Shown one piece after another: positions 1 through 9,372 of a DNA stretch of 64,000 nt. The notes beneath the pieces are model-generated. The model was given only the letters and a program-made list of their open reading frames with translations. It was not told where the DNA came from and searched no databases. The stretch comes from Planococcus beigongshangi (GTDB lineage Bacteria > Bacillota > Bacilli > Bacillales_A > Planococcaceae): positions 186,001 through 250,000 of the forward strand of contig NZ_JADHDU010000002.1 in NCBI RefSeq assembly GCF_016820495.1. The letters are read 5' to 3'. The first letter of the stretch is position 1. Each line of letters begins with the position of its first letter. Both the position numbers and the translations under genes were made by a program.

Positions 1-2
1 AT

Positions 3-1346
3 GAAGTCTTCGCTGGCACGCTGAACGAAGAAGGTTTGCTCGAAGTCAAAGTCACCAAACTGGTCGAAGACACGACCATTGCAAAGATCATCCATTTGGT
101 AGAAGAAGCGCAAGGCGAACGCGCCCCTTCACAGGCGTTTGTCGATAAATTCGCCAAATATTATACACCGATCATCATGGCCGTGGCTGCGTTAGTTGCC
201 ATTGTCCCTCCCCTCCTGTTTGACGCCAGCTGGGAAACCTGGGTCTACCAAGGGCTGGCTGTGCTGGTCGTAGGCTGTCCGTGTGCGTTGGTTATTTCGA
301 CTCCGATTTCGATTGTATCCGCGATTGGCAACGCAGCGAAAAAAGGCGTTTTGGTAAAAGGCGGTGTGTACCTGGAAGAAATGGGTGCCATCAAAGCGAT
401 TGCGTTTGACAAGACCGGCACTCTGACCAAAGGGGTTCCCGTTGTCACGGATTTTGAAGTTTCGAACAAGCAGGTAAATGAAAAAGAACTGCTTTCCATC
501 GTCACAGCGCTGGAGTATCGCTCACAGCATCCCCTGGCTTCGGCCATCATGAAAAAAGCGGATGCAGAAAATATTTCTTATTCTTCGGTCTTAGTCGAGG
601 ACTTCTCATCCATTACCGGTAAAGGGATTAAAGGAACCGTCGAAGGAACCACGTACTATATCGGCAGCCCGATTCTCTTCAACGAGCTGGGCGCCGCAAG
701 TGCCGATGCGAACTTGGAACAAAATGTCACAGCTCTTCAAAATCAGGGCAAGACGGCGATGATCATCGGAACGGAACAAACTATCCTGGCGGTCATTGCC
801 GTGGCAGATGAAGTCCGTGAATCCAGCAAGGCAGTCATTCAGAAGCTCCATCAAATGGGCATCAAGAAGACAATCATGCTGACGGGCGACAACAAAGGGA
901 CCGGGAACGCCATCGGTCAGCAGATCGGCGTAACCGAAATCCAGGCCGAACTGATGCCGGAGGATAAACTGAATTTCATCAAACGCTTAAGAGCCGAATA
1001 CGGCAATGTCGCGATGATTGGAGACGGCGTGAACGATGCTCCGGCACTCGCGGCTTCTACTGTCGGAATTGCCATGGGCGGTGCTGGAACTGATACCGCT
1101 ATGGAGACCGCTGATGTGGTCTTGATGGGCGATGATTTGAGCAAGCTGCCGTTCACGGTGAAGTTAAGCCGGAAATCATTGAACATCATCAAAGCGAACA
1201 TCGCATTTGCGATTGGCATCAAAGCGATCGCATTGCTGCTTGTCATCCCGGGTTGGTTGACGCTATGGATCGCCATTATGTCGGATATGGGTGCTACCCT
1301 TCTGGTCGCGCTCAACAGCTTACGGCTAATGCGCGTAAAAGAGTAA
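3..1346 (+). CDS. cadA: Heavy-metal-translocating P-type ATPase (CadA/ZntA type), 3' part
   Basis: This is the C-terminal part of a P1B-type ATPase that would export Cd(II), Zn(II) or Pb(II) across the membrane; the 5' end lies outside the window. The frame is open from base 3. Visible landmarks, counted from the window edge, are the metal-binding CPC membrane motif near residue 92, the phosphorylation motif DKTGTLTK near 135, HP in SQHPLA, and the hinge TGDN...[10 protein letters not shown]. The last two membrane segments precede the end. CPC rather than CPH/SPC fits the Cd/Zn/Pb subgroup. A strong terminator follows directly. The N-terminal metal-binding domain and any cadC regulator cannot be seen, so the exact metal is inferred. 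Confidence 0.93.
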   Translation, partial: EVFAGTLNEEGLLEVKVTKLVEDTTIAKIIHLVEEAQGERAPSQAFVDKFAKYYTPIIMAVAALVAIVPPLLFDASWETWVYQGLAVLVVGCPCALVISTPISIVSAIGNAAKKGVLVKGGVYLEEMGAIKAIAFDKTGTLTKGVPVVTDFEVSNKQVNEKELLSIVTALEYRSQHPLASAIMKKADAENISYSSVLVEDFSSITGKGIKGTVEGTTYYIGSPILFNELGAASADANLEQNVTALQNQGKTAMIIGTEQTILAVIAVADEVRESSKAVIQKLHQMGIKKTIMLTGDNKGTGNAIGQQIGVTEIQAELMPEDKLNFIKRLRAEYGNVAMIGDGVNDAPALAASTVGIAMGGAGTDTAMETADVVLMGDDLSKLPFTVKLSRKSLNIIKANIAFAIGIKAIALLLVIPGWLTLWIAIMSDMGATLLVALNSLRLMRVKE

Positions 1347-1348
1347 CG

Positions 1349-1382
1349 AAAAGAGCTTTCCAGCCAAATGGAAAGCTCTTTT
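1349..1382 (+). terminator. Rho-independent terminator after cadA
   Basis: A perfect 14-bp stem (AAAAGAGCTTTCCA / TGGAAAGCTCTTTT) with a 6-base loop starts 3 bases after the cadA stop. The T-rich 3' arm serves as the U-tract. Confidence 0.85.
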
Positions 1383-1574
1383 CTGAAATACATACTATCG
1401 CTCATCCAGTCTGCAGCACGATCTTATTTAATTCTTGAGATAAAGGGTATGGAGTTTTAAAAGGGGCTTACCTGTCACGAAGCAGCACATTGTTAGTGCA
1501 GTTCCTCATTTGCGATATAAAATAAGCAGAATCCTCATTTTATTCAATGACCAAATGCTAAGGAGGAAACAGAA

Positions 1575-2993
1575 ATGACTGAAGAAGCAAAAAAGGATAT
1601 TGATTTATTGGTGATCGGAGCCGGGTCGGGCGGCTATGTGGCGGCCATTCGTGCTGCACAGCTCGGGAAAAAAGTGGTGTTGGTGGATAAGGCCGAATTA
1701 GGCGGAGTTTGCTTGAACCGCGGGTGTATCCCTTCAAAAGCGCTGATCAGTGCTTCTGAACGTGTAAAACATATCCAGCATGCCGGCTCTATGGGCATTA
1801 AGGTTTCGGGTGAAGTGGTCGTAGACATGCCGGAAGTCGTGAAATGGAAGGATGGCATCGTGAACAAATTGACGAGTGGGGTCCAGACCTTGCTGAAAGG
1901 CAATGGTGTGGAAGTCATTAGCGGTGAGGCTTACCTGACTGAATCACAGCAGGTAAAAGTCAAAACTGCAGACGGAGAACAGCTCTATACCTACAAAGAT
2001 CTGATTCTGGCAATCGGTTCCCTGCCGACCGAACTGAAAAGCCTGCCGTTCGATCAAGAACGGATTCTCTCGTCAACAGAAGCTCTGACACTCCAAGAAG
2101 TACCGAAACATCTCGTGGTGGTTGGCGGCGGGTATATTGGATTGGAACTCGGAACAGCCTATGCGAAATTCGGGGCCAAAGTGACCATCCTGGAAGGAAC
2201 GGATACCATTCTTCCGGGAACGGACGCTGCGCTGACAAATGTAGTAAAACGCCACTTAAAAGATTTGGGAATCACCGTCATCACCAAGGCTATGGTCCAA
2301 GGCGGTGAAAATACGGGTGAAGAAGTCGATGTCCGGTTCCAGGTAAATGGCAAAGAAGAAACCATTACCGGTGATTACTGCCTGGTTTCCATCGGGAGAA
2401 AACCGAACACCGGAAAAATCGGCTTAGAAAATATTGATGTGGAACTTGATCAACGTGGGTTTATCAAGATAAATAACCAATGCCAAACCACGATTGACCA
2501 TGTGTACGCAATCGGCGATTGTGCAGGCGGTGACCTTCTTGCCCACAAAGCGAGTTATGAAGGCAAGATTGCTGCAGAGGTGGCAAGCGGACAAAAAAGT
2601 GTGATTGATTTCCAAGCGATGCCGTTTGTTATCTTCAGCGATCCGGAAGTGGCGTATACTGGATTGACCGAAAAAGCGGCAAAAGAACTGGGCTATGAAA
2701 CGGTTTCCAGTCGTTTTCCGTTCCAGGCGAACGGCCGTGCCTTATCCATTTCCGATGCCGATGGTTTTGTACAGATTGTGGCCGAAAAAGAGACGAAAAG
2801 AGTGCTGGGCGTCCAGATGGTCGGACCGGAAGTGTCATCCCTCATTGCCGAAGCGGTCTTTGCGATTGAGACCGGAGCGACTGCCGAAGACCTCAGCCTG
2901 ACGATTCATGCCCACCCTACGTTGCCCGAACCATTGATGGAAGCTGCGGAAGGTGTCATGGGCCACCCGATTCATATGTTGAATAAAAAATAA
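1575..2993 (+). CDS. lpdA: Dihydrolipoyl dehydrogenase family flavoprotein
   Basis: A 472-aa FAD/NAD-dependent disulfide oxidoreductase. It has the N-terminal FAD fold (GAGSGGYVAA, about residue 15), the redox disulfide C46-L-N-R-G-C51, the NAD-binding GGGYIGLELG near 180, an AIGDC segment near 315, and the C-terminal base pair in HPTLPE (H447, E452) typical of lipoamide dehydrogenases. No lipoyl or metal-binding N-terminal domain is present. The start is set by AAGGAGG 7 bases upstream of ATG. It stands alone between terminators, next to cadA and far from the bkd operon, which has its own copy (lpdV). A role in thiol homeostasis under metal stress is inference; a general E3 role is equally possible. 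Confidence 0.85.
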   Translation: MTEEAKKDIDLLVIGAGSGGYVAAIRAAQLGKKVVLVDKAELGGVCLNRGCIPSKALISASERVKHIQHAGSMGIKVSGEVVVDMPEVVKWKDGIVNKLTSGVQTLLKGNGVEVISGEAYLTESQQVKVKTADGEQLYTYKDLILAIGSLPTELKSLPFDQERILSSTEALTLQEVPKHLVVVGGGYIGLELGTAYAKFGAKVTILEGTDTILPGTDAALTNVVKRHLKDLGITVITKAMVQGGENTGEEVDVRFQVNGKEETITGDYCLVSIGRKPNTGKIGLENIDVELDQRGFIKINNQCQTTIDHVYAIGDCAGGDLLAHKASYEGKIAAEVASGQKSVIDFQAMPFVIFSDPEVAYTGLTEKAAKELGYETVSSRFPFQANGRALSISDADGFVQIVAEKETKRVLGVQMVGPEVSSLIAEAVFAIETGATAEDLSLTIHAHPTLPEPLMEAAEGVMGHPIHMLNKK

Positions 2994-3016
2994 TTTATAG
3001 CGAACACACATCAAGA

Positions 3017-3052
3017 CCGGCCTGCACATTCATAACGTAGGCCGGATTTTTT
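3017..3052 (+). terminator. Terminator after lpdA
   Basis: The stem CCGGCCT/AGGCCGG (3017-3023 with 3039-3045) is extended by partial pairing towards the loop and followed by a T-run. Confidence 0.7.
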
Positions 3053-3177
3053 ACATTGGTGTATTTGTGGCCTACTGGGGCGACGATTAACAGACTAGAT
3101 GATCAATTTGCTCGCTGTTCCCACACAACAGTTCCTTATGACGAAAAATCTACTTATATTGAAAGGATGCGATCTTC

Positions 3178-3840
3178 ATGAAGGCAGACAAAAAAGGAGC
3201 CTATATACCGGTACTCAAATATCATTGGATGACCCGGTTCTATGATCCGTTAATTCAATGGGGGATGCAGGAAAAGAAGTTGAAAATGCACCTGGTCCAT
3301 CAAGCAGCCCTTCAACCCGGGGAAGTGGTAATGGATCTGGCTTGTGGCACAGGGACGCTTGCTCTTTTTCTTCAACGTTCACAACCCGGAGTGCATGTGG
3401 TTGGAGTCGACGCTGATCCCGAAATATTAGCCGTTGCCAAAAAGAAGGTAAAGGAAAATCAAATTCATCACATCCGATTTGAGGAAGGATTTTCCGATCG
3501 GCTTCCTTTTGCCAATCATCTATTTCATCATGTCTTCACCAGTTTATTTATTCATCATTTGACGCTAGAGAAGAAGAAGGAAACATTTGAAGAAGTTCAT
3601 CGGACACTCAAATCAGGCGGTCAGTTTCATCTTCTGGATTTCGATAAACCGCAAAATGGCTTGATGCGTGTTGCCTTCTTCCCCGTCCAATTCCTAGACG
3701 GATTTGAAACCACTTCCCCTCATGTCAAAGGCATTATTCCGAATCTCTTGAAAGAAACCGGGTTCGCTGCAATTGAAGAGACGGGGAAATTTTCAACCGT
3801 GGTTGGCACATTAAGGGCATACAGAGCTTTTAAGCCATAA
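3178..3840 (+). CDS. Class I SAM-dependent methyltransferase
   Basis: A 220-aa soluble protein with a Rossmann-type methyltransferase core. Motif I is DLACGTGTLALFL (about residues 53-65), the acidic end of strand 2 is GVDAD, and the later VFTSLFIHHL and LKSGGQFHLLDFD segments match motifs II-III of the UbiE/Methyltransf_11 family. The start ATG has AAGGATG about 8 bases upstream. The substrate cannot be read from the sequence. Its position between metal-resistance genes suggests a detoxification role, but the Cys residues expected in an ArsM arsenite methyltransferase are missing: only one Cys, in motif I, is present. An arsenic role is therefore unlikely. Confidence 0.8.
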   Translation: MKADKKGAYIPVLKYHWMTRFYDPLIQWGMQEKKLKMHLVHQAALQPGEVVMDLACGTGTLALFLQRSQPGVHVVGVDADPEILAVAKKKVKENQIHHIRFEEGFSDRLPFANHLFHHVFTSLFIHHLTLEKKKETFEEVHRTLKSGGQFHLLDFDKPQNGLMRVAFFPVQFLDGFETTSPHVKGIIPNLLKETGFAAIEETGKFSTVVGTLRAYRAFKP

Positions 3841-3954
3841 ATTTCTCGATATTCAGCTACTTTCTTTCACCTTACGTACATGCATTTTCTATATATCTAT
3901 TTTCATTAAATTCACTTTGTAGTCATGAGGAGTAAAACTTAAAAAGGTTATTAG

Positions 3955-3986
3955 AAAAGCGTTCGTAAAAGTACACTTATACAAAC
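3955..3986. repeat. Partial resolvase-type crossover site (left copy)
   Basis: AAAAGCGTTCGTAAAAGTAC plus AC (3955-3976) is a perfect 22-bp direct repeat of 9369-9390. It covers the left arm and centre of the palindrome seen there. The right arm has decayed to TATACAAAC (TTTACGAAC in the other copy). The rest of the 3841-4163 gap shows no gene and no clear second subsite. Together the two copies bracket the flavoprotein gene at 4164 and the whole mer operon. Confidence 0.6.
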
Positions 3987-4163
3987 AAAAATGGGAGAAG
4001 ATATGCTTCGAACTACCTCTTCTCTCTTCATATTAAAGAATTTTCACGTAACATAACGTAAATTAGGCGCTGCTTGAGATTATAGTAAAATGGATTCCTT
4101 AATAATTCATACTGACCCATTTAAAGTTTGTCTTTATTTTATTCTTTTGCCTAATTCATTATC

Positions 4164-5513
4164 TTATAGCATATACCCTAGATCGGAAGCCGCCGTTGGA
4201 TAGGCATAAATCATCTGCTTAAGGTCCTTTGTCGCCAAATCAAATTGTATAGCTGTCGCAAAATGATTGATTAATTCATCTGCTTCCTGGCTGATCAAAT
4301 GGGCACCCAGTATTTTGTCGGTTTGTTCATCAACAATGACTTTCACCATCGCATATTTTTCGTTAGTGCGCTTGTAAGTGTACCAGTCTGATGTATCAAT
4401 TTTATTCACTTTGATTTGATGACCTTTTTCCCTCGCCTGTTCTTCGGATAATCCTACAGAAGCCAGTTTTGGCAGTGTGAAAACTACTGTCGGCATCACT
4501 TTGTAATTAGGCGACCGGTGATTTCCTTTGAGCAGATTCGATGCCACCACATGCGACTCCATCGATGCAATCGGGGTTAACGGAAGGCCCGCTGTTGCTG
4601 CTGCATCCCCGGCTGCGTATACTCTTGGGTTGCTGCTGCTTTGAAGGTATTCATTGACGGAAACGCCTCTTTTTTCGCGTTCCACATTGCCTTTTTCCAG
4701 CTGCATATCTTCTAGGTCAGGCATTCGTCCTGCGCCATGTAGAACCAGGTCGCCTTCCCAGTGAACCGGCTGGCCGTTATTCGACCCGTTTACGATGTAA
4801 GAGCAACCCTTCTTTTCAATCGAATTTACCTCCGTATTGAGATGCAGATGAATACCAATCTCTTTCGATTTCTCCATCAGCAACCCGACCAGTTCAGAAT
4901 CAAATTGCTCAAGTGGGCGATCTCCCCGGTGGATGATATGCACTTCTGACCCTGCCCGGGCAGCGATATGGGCAAACTCAAATGAGATGTATCCGCCGCC
5001 GATAAACACCATTTTCGCTGGAAGCTCATCCAATTCCAGGAATTCGTCGCTATACGTGAGATGTTCCGTCCCTTCAATAGGCAATGGGGCCGGTTTGGCT
5101 CCATTCGCAATCAGAATATGCTTTCCGGTTAAGACATCTTCGCCTACTTGAATTTTCTCTTCATTCAAAAAGGAAGCTCGCCCATGAAAAGTGTGAATCC
5201 CTGCTTTTTGAAAGTTCTCCACTCGGTTATCCGGCACGGGTTCAGTAAAGGTGCGTTTAAAAGCCATCAATTCCGGCCAATTGATGCTGGAACCGGAGGT
5301 GATGCCGTTTCCTTTCATTCTGTCGATGCCGTCAATCATTTCAGCAGCTCCCACCAGCACTTTTTTCGGATCGCATCCCCTCAGTGCACAGGTGCCGCCG
5401 AAAGGCCGTGAATCAATTATTGCGACTTTCCATCCCGCGTTATTGCACTTAGAAGCTGCAGCGGACCCACCTGAACCGGTTCCAATGACAATCAAATCGA
5501 ATTCTTCTTCCAT
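4164..5513 (-). CDS. FAD/NAD(P)-dependent disulfide oxidoreductase (glutathione/mercuric reductase-like)
   Basis: About 449 aa. It has the FAD motif GTGSGGSAAA (residues 11-20), the redox pair C42-A-L-R-G-C47 followed by DPKK, NAD(P)-binding GGGYISFEF, and AAGDAA near the second FAD contact. The C-terminal segment reads YAYPTAASDLGYML, so the usual HPT(L/M)xE catalytic His is replaced by YPTAAS. The protein is therefore not a standard lipoamide or glutathione reductase. It lacks the N-terminal HMA domain and the C-terminal Cys pair of MerA. The start was chosen at the third in-frame ATG because GAGAGG lies 9 bases before it. It lies downstream of merA on the same strand but behind a terminator, with its own TTGACA-like box near 5600-5605. 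Substrate unknown. Confidence 0.78.
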   Translation of the reverse strand: MEEEFDLIVIGTGSGGSAAASKCNNAGWKVAIIDSRPFGGTCALRGCDPKKVLVGAAEMIDGIDRMKGNGITSGSSINWPELMAFKRTFTEPVPDNRVENFQKAGIHTFHGRASFLNEEKIQVGEDVLTGKHILIANGAKPAPLPIEGTEHLTYSDEFLELDELPAKMVFIGGGYISFEFAHIAARAGSEVHIIHRGDRPLEQFDSELVGLLMEKSKEIGIHLHLNTEVNSIEKKGCSYIVNGSNNGQPVHWEGDLVLHGAGRMPDLEDMQLEKGNVEREKRGVSVNEYLQSSSNPRVYAAGDAAATAGLPLTPIASMESHVVASNLLKGNHRSPNYKVMPTVVFTLPKLASVGLSEEQAREKGHQIKVNKIDTSDWYTYKRTNEKYAMVKVIVDEQTDKILGAHLISQEADELINHFATAIQFDLATKDLKQMIYAYPTAASDLGYML

Positions 5514-5892
5514 TTCTCTCATCCTCTCCATGTAAAAAAAGAAATCGCTTTTCCTTTTTCCCTTCTATAGTGCTAGTCCTACTATTCCACCGCCCGTCCT
5601 GTCAAAAACCATGTACCTTGTTCATGGTTCAGTTTGTTTTCCTTTCACCTGAAAACCTTTCAGAACGGAGATGGCTTTACATGTGTCATTTTTTCTGCCC
5701 AACTGGCTAAAATAATAAGCCTCTCAAAACAAAAGGGACAAATCAAATGCGATTTGTCCTTAAGCCCCTGTTATTCCAATCTTCTTTCGATTGAATTTCA
5801 GTTATTTTCTCAGCTGATTTCTTTCTGTCTCATTTTTCATTAAGAGACCTATCCCTTATCTCTTTGCTGGCGATATTATCCTGGCCGATTCG
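5514..5892. other. Intergenic region between merA and the downstream reductase
   Basis: No gene is seen. It holds the merA terminator (5736-5759) and, on the minus strand, a TTGACA at 5605-5600 that could serve as the -35 of the downstream reductase. A -10 at normal spacing is not convincing. Confidence 0.5.
5731..5759 (-). terminator. Terminator of the mer operon
   Basis: Perfect 9-bp stem GGACAAATC/GATTTGTCC (5736-5744 with 5751-5759). Read on the minus strand it is followed by CTTTTGTTTTG. It lies about 135 bp after the merA stop. Confidence 0.65.
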
Positions 5893-7533
5893 TTAGCCGG
5901 CACAGCAAGACAGTTTGCTGACATCCTTGTCCAACGTGATGGCTGCCAGTTTCAATCCTTCAGCCATTGTCAGGTATGGGGCCATCGTATTTTTCAGATC
6001 TTCTGCGGTCAAGCCGAACTGTACGGCCAGTGTGGCTCCGTAAATTACCTCTCCCGCATTTTCAGCCACGACATGTGCCCCGAGAATTTTTCTTGTTTGC
6101 TGATCGACCACCAGTTTAAAGACACCGCTTGTTTCACGGTTCACTAGAGCTCTTGGCACGTTTTCAAGCGGCAGCACGGAAGTTATCACTTCGTACCCTT
6201 TATTCCGGGCTTGTTGTTCCGTCAGCCCGACTGTTGCAATGGCTGGGGTAGTAAACGTCACGCCCGGAACAAACCGCAAATCTACTTTCTTATTTGCCGA
6301 ACCCAGTGCGTTCTCAACTACAATCCCACCTTCATAAGCAGCCACATAGACAAACTGCGGGCCTAAGGTCACATCTCCCGCTGCATAGATGTCGGCGTTG
6401 CTGGTCTGCAGATAATCATTGACCGCTACTTCCCCTCGCGGGCCAATCTCAACCCCGGCCTTCTCTAAATGGAGGGAATCCGTATTCGGCCGTCTTCCAG
6501 TGGCAACCAGCACTTGATCCGCTTCAATTACCTGTTCCTGACCGTTCACTTCAATATGAATTTTTTTCATATCACCGCTCTGTTCGACCTTCTTGTAGGT
6601 GACTCCCTTGACGAATTTTAGGCCATGCTTGGTTAAAGCTTCATCGGCGGCTTCCGAGATTTCCGGATCGTATTCTTTCAGCAGCCGTTCACTCCGCTGC
6701 ATCATCGTCACATCGGACCCTAAGTTATGAAACAGCTGGCCCAGTTCCATCGCAATGTAACCTGAACCGATAACGGCCAATTTTTTCGGCACTTCTGTTA
6801 CCTCCAAAGCGGTGGTACTTGTTAAATAGTCTACTTCGCTAAGTCCCGGAATATCCGGAATGGACGGGGCTGCCCCTGTCGAAATCAAAAATTTCGCTGC
6901 GGTATAGGCCTGCCCATTCACTTCGACTGTTTTTTCGTCCCTAAAAGCGGCTTCTCCGCGGATTAGCTCAAATCCGTATTCCTCAATCAGACCGATGTAT
7001 TTTTGCTGTCTCATCCCGTCGACAAGCTCGTCTTTTTGCCCGGTCAACGCAGCTAGATCAACCGGTCCGGCGTTTGTCTTCAAACCGACAAATGGGTTGT
7101 TGCTGGCCAAGTGATTGATTTCCCCCGCACGAAGCATCGTTTTGGAAGGAACGCAGCCAATGTTGACGCACGTGCCGCCAACAATGTCCCGTTCGACGAC
7201 CGCCACTTTTGCCCCTTTTTCAACGGCTTTGATGGCAGCTGAAAAGGCAGCTCCACCCGAACCGATAATCAGCAAGTCATAATCAAGGGACGAATTGTTT
7301 GAAACAAACTCGTTTTCTTCGGCTTCCACCGTCGCTTCCCCCGCTTGATACCCCGACTCGTCGATTGCCTGTTTCGCCTTCTCCAGTTTCCCTTCAGCGA
7401 TTTCAAACGTCGCTTGTTTGCGGCGGTAATCGACTTCAATTCCTTTTGCTCCTGCATTCGCAAGAGCAGCCGCAACATGTTCTTCACAACTTGTGCAGGT
7501 CATTCCCTGAACGTTTACGTGAACTTTTTTCAT
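5893..7533 (-). CDS. merA: Mercury(II) reductase MerA
   Basis: A 546-aa cytoplasmic flavoenzyme that reduces Hg(II) to volatile Hg(0) with NADPH. An N-terminal HMA domain carries the metal-binding pair C13-T-S-C16 (residues 1-70). The catalytic core has FAD motif [10 protein letters not shown], the active-site disulfide C122-V-N-I-G-C127, the pyridine-nucleotide motif [10 protein letters not shown], and the diagnostic C-terminal vicinal Cys pair (SCCAG, C543-C544) that hands Hg(II) to the active site. Length and a single HMA domain fit the family; some Bacillus MerA have two HMA copies. AAAGGAGG precedes the ATG. It is the last gene of the merR-E-T-P-A transcript, 16 bp after merP. Confidence 0.97.
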   Translation of the reverse strand: MKKVHVNVQGMTCTSCEEHVAAALANAGAKGIEVDYRRKQATFEIAEGKLEKAKQAIDESGYQAGEATVEAEENEFVSNNSSLDYDLLIIGSGGAAFSAAIKAVEKGAKVAVVERDIVGGTCVNIGCVPSKTMLRAGEINHLASNNPFVGLKTNAGPVDLAALTGQKDELVDGMRQQKYIGLIEEYGFELIRGEAAFRDEKTVEVNGQAYTAAKFLISTGAAPSIPDIPGLSEVDYLTSTTALEVTEVPKKLAVIGSGYIAMELGQLFHNLGSDVTMMQRSERLLKEYDPEISEAADEALTKHGLKFVKGVTYKKVEQSGDMKKIHIEVNGQEQVIEADQVLVATGRRPNTDSLHLEKAGVEIGPRGEVAVNDYLQTSNADIYAAGDVTLGPQFVYVAAYEGGIVVENALGSANKKVDLRFVPGVTFTTPAIATVGLTEQQARNKGYEVITSVLPLENVPRALVNRETSGVFKLVVDQQTRKILGAHVVAENAGEVIYGATLAVQFGLTAEDLKNTMAPYLTMAEGLKLAAITLDKDVSKLSCCAG

Positions 7534-7549
7534 GTGAAAATTCCTCCTT

Positions 7550-7930
7550 TTATTCGACGGGTAGCCCTATGTCTGCAACCGCCGTCTTAATGGCATTCAA
7601 ACTGGTTTTCGTCTCATCAAAAGTGACTGTCACTTCCGCCGTGCTTCCGTCAACTTGAATATCCGTTTTACCGGCACCTTCTACTTCGGCAATGGCATCT
7701 TCCACGACAGATGGCGGGCAGCAATCCATAAAAGCCGTAACCATGAATACACCTGTCCCTTCGGTTGCCACTTCCGCGTTTCCACCTTTCTGTGCGGCCG
7801 CAACACCCATTTCCACTTTACTCCCCGATTCTTCCGTTGGCGGTTGTTGAACTTCTTGCCCGTTACTGCAAGCACTGATCACCAACAAAAGAGATACCAC
7901 CATCATAATCCCAATTAGCTGTTTTTTCAT
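7550..7930 (-). CDS. merP: MerP-like mercury-binding lipoprotein
   Basis: 126 aa. A lipoprotein signal peptide ends at a lipobox (VISAC, C21), so the mature protein is predicted to be tethered to the outer face of the membrane. After a linker, the C-terminal 70 residues follow the HMA/MerP fold ([20 protein letters not shown] ... EVTVTFDE...). The usual CxxC metal site (GMTCxxC) is replaced by an adjacent CC pair followed by PP. It lies between merT and merA with short gaps, so it probably captures extracellular Hg(II) and passes it to MerT/MerE. Confidence in the fold is moderate to high because of context; the CC site is unusual. Confidence 0.85.
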   Translation of the reverse strand: MKKQLIGIMMVVSLLLVISACSNGQEVQQPPTEESGSKVEMGVAAAQKGGNAEVATEGTGVFMVTAFMDCCPPSVVEDAIAEVEGAGKTDIQVDGSTAEVTVTFDETKTSLNAIKTAVADIGLPVE

Positions 7931-7946
7931 ATAAATTCCTCCTCTT

Positions 7947-8249
7947 TTATATTCCGCCCTCGACTATGAATAAAAACAGAAACATGCCGAAAACAAGAAA
8001 CGACGTAATCCATAAACCAATGACCGAACTTTTCCTTTTCCCTTTTCTTCCATACACCTTATAAAAGGAGTAAGCAAGGAGAAAAAGCGTTAAGACGCTA
8101 AACAACAACCGGTATTTTAATGAATAGAAGGCTAATGCTCCTGCAAGACCTGTCAGTCCAAGGGGAAGAAAAATCAGCGGACCTAGGCAACAGGCAGCCA
8201 TAGCAAAAGCCGAGAATACAGCAGCTAACTGCGGCACTTTTTCCTTCAT
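7947..8249 (-). CDS. merT: MerT-like mercuric ion transporter
   Basis: 100 aa, integral membrane protein with three hydrophobic segments (about residues 5-35, 45-65 and 75-98). The first segment contains the MerT signature AACCLGP, whose vicinal Cys pair accepts Hg(II) from MerP. The second cytoplasmic Cys pair of classical Gram-negative MerT is absent. The ATG at 8249 is chosen over an in-frame start 27 bases upstream because GAGGA lies about 8 bases before it and because it overlaps the merE stop as ATGA, which implies translational coupling. Confidence 0.85.
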   Translation of the reverse strand: MKEKVPQLAAVFSAFAMAACCLGPLIFLPLGLTGLAGALAFYSLKYRLLFSVLTLFLLAYSFYKVYGRKGKRKSSVIGLWITSFLVFGMFLFLFIVEGGI

Positions 8250-8518
8250 GATTTTATCCTCTTCAAGCTGCAGCAATCATGTATCGGCGCGCTTTCTTTC
8301 TTTGTTTTCTGTTTTGATTCTGGATCAATTTTTCGCCAGCCCTTGAAAAGAGCAAAAATGAATAGCAAACTCATCAAGATGAAAATAACATCTTTAAATT
8401 CCATGAAGTACGACCCCAGTGCAGTTCCTGCAAACAAGGGAAGGAGTAAAACCAAGTGGCAGGGACATGTGATTAATGCGACAAAAAACCAGCCTGAACT
8501 TTTCAATGTGTTTTTCAT
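8246..8518 (-). CDS. merE: MerE-like broad mercury transporter
   Basis: 90 aa with two membrane segments (about residues 10-32 and 40-60). The first carries ITCPCHLVLLLPLFAGT, matching the TCPCH motif of MerE, known for uptake of Hg(II) and methylmercury. A short charged cytoplasmic tail ends with an extra Cys pair (HDCCSLK) not expected in the classical protein. It lies directly after merR (13-bp gap) and overlaps merT by 4 bases. Confidence 0.85.
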   Translation of the reverse strand: MKNTLKSSGWFFVALITCPCHLVLLLPLFAGTALGSYFMEFKDVIFILMSLLFIFALFKGWRKIDPESKQKTKKESAPIHDCCSLKRIKS

Positions 8519-8531
8519 TCCGTTTCACCTC

Positions 8532-8930
8532 TTATTTCTTCATCAGTGTTTCAATAATGGGGCATTCGTAGATATCCTTGTTTTCGGGACACCTTTCTTT
8601 AAGATCACTTAACATCCGTTCAATTCGCTGCAAATCTTCAATTTTCCGTTGAATGTCTTCTATCTTGAGCACAGTAAAATCATACATATCCCGACACTTT
8701 GCTTCATCGCGATCGACGACTCCAAGCAATTTATCAATCTCCTGTAGAGTAAATCCTAGTTCCTGCATCCGTTTAATGAAATTCAATCGATCAACCGTTT
8801 CCAAACCGTACATCCGGTAGCCTTTTTCAGTGCGATCAGGCTCTGGAAATAAGCCGAGACGTTCATAATATCGAATGGTCTCCTTGTTCACACCGCATTT
8901 GTCAGCCAGTTCTCCGATACGCATTTGCAT
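8532..8930 (-). CDS. merR: Hg(II)-responsive MerR transcriptional regulator
   Basis: 132 aa from the chosen start. It has an N-terminal winged HTH ([20 protein letters not shown]), a long dimerisation helix and a C-terminal metal loop. Numbered from this ATG the three conserved ligands are C79, C114 and C123, the set known for Hg(II) binding in Bacillus MerR. That numbering, plus AGGTGA 5 bases upstream, favours 8930 over the in-frame ATG at 8951. It is the first gene of the mer transcript and should bind the operator at 9050-9081, repressing without Hg(II) and activating with it. Autoregulation follows from this arrangement. Confidence 0.95.
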   Translation of the reverse strand: MQMRIGELADKCGVNKETIRYYERLGLFPEPDRTEKGYRMYGLETVDRLNFIKRMQELGFTLQEIDKLLGVVDRDEAKCRDMYDFTVLKIEDIQRKIEDLQRIERMLSDLKERCPENKDIYECPIIETLMKK

Positions 8931-9049
8931 GCCTCTCACCTCACTTGTCATATTCCCCTCTAGTCGAGTACAGGATCTATACTTGCTTGATTACATTCCT
9001 GTCTCTTTTGAGTTGCAACGTTATGTGCAGGATTTTCCTCGATATATAC

Positions 9050-9081
9050 AGAATAAACCCTGTACCACGGTACAAGGTCAA
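9050..9081 (-). promoter_or_regulatory. mer promoter with MerR operator
   Basis: On the minus strand: TTGACC (9081-9076), a spacer of 19-20 bp, then TTATTC or TATTCT (about 9056-9050). The spacer is filled by a near-perfect dyad ACCTTGTACC-GT-GGTACAGGGT (9078-9057, one mismatch). An over-long spacer filled by a dyad with GTAC in each arm is the hallmark of MerR-activated promoters. It points towards merR. Confidence 0.85.
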
Positions 9082-9372
9082 GTATATTGATTCTTTTTAA
9101 TTTTAATTCTTCAACAAAGTGGACCTAAATGGTCGATGTATAAAAAAATAAAGGAAGAGAAAATGTCTCTCGGCCATCTTCTTTTTTTCTTCTAATAACC
9201 GATTGTTATGGGAAGTATATTTATTTCAAAAGAATGAGCTTCTTAATAGATGAAAGAGGCGATTAAAGAAGACCTGTAGAAAAAGGTGAATATCCGATTT
9301 CTTCCATAAGTTCAGAGATTTCTTTTTACACTCGTATAGTCTGAACGAAGTTTAATAGTAGTGGAAATAAAA

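Noticed and set aside
1575-2993. Second mercuric reductase
   Set aside because: It has neither an HMA domain nor the C-terminal Cys pair, and it keeps the HPT-x-x-E base of lipoamide dehydrogenases.
3178-3840. Arsenite methyltransferase (ArsM)
   Set aside because: Only one Cys is present, within the SAM-binding motif, so the conserved arsenite-binding cysteines are missing.
9149-9195. Hairpin followed by T's right of the mer promoter
   Set aside because: The stem is only about 5 bp with a large imperfect loop; no upstream gene needs a terminator there.
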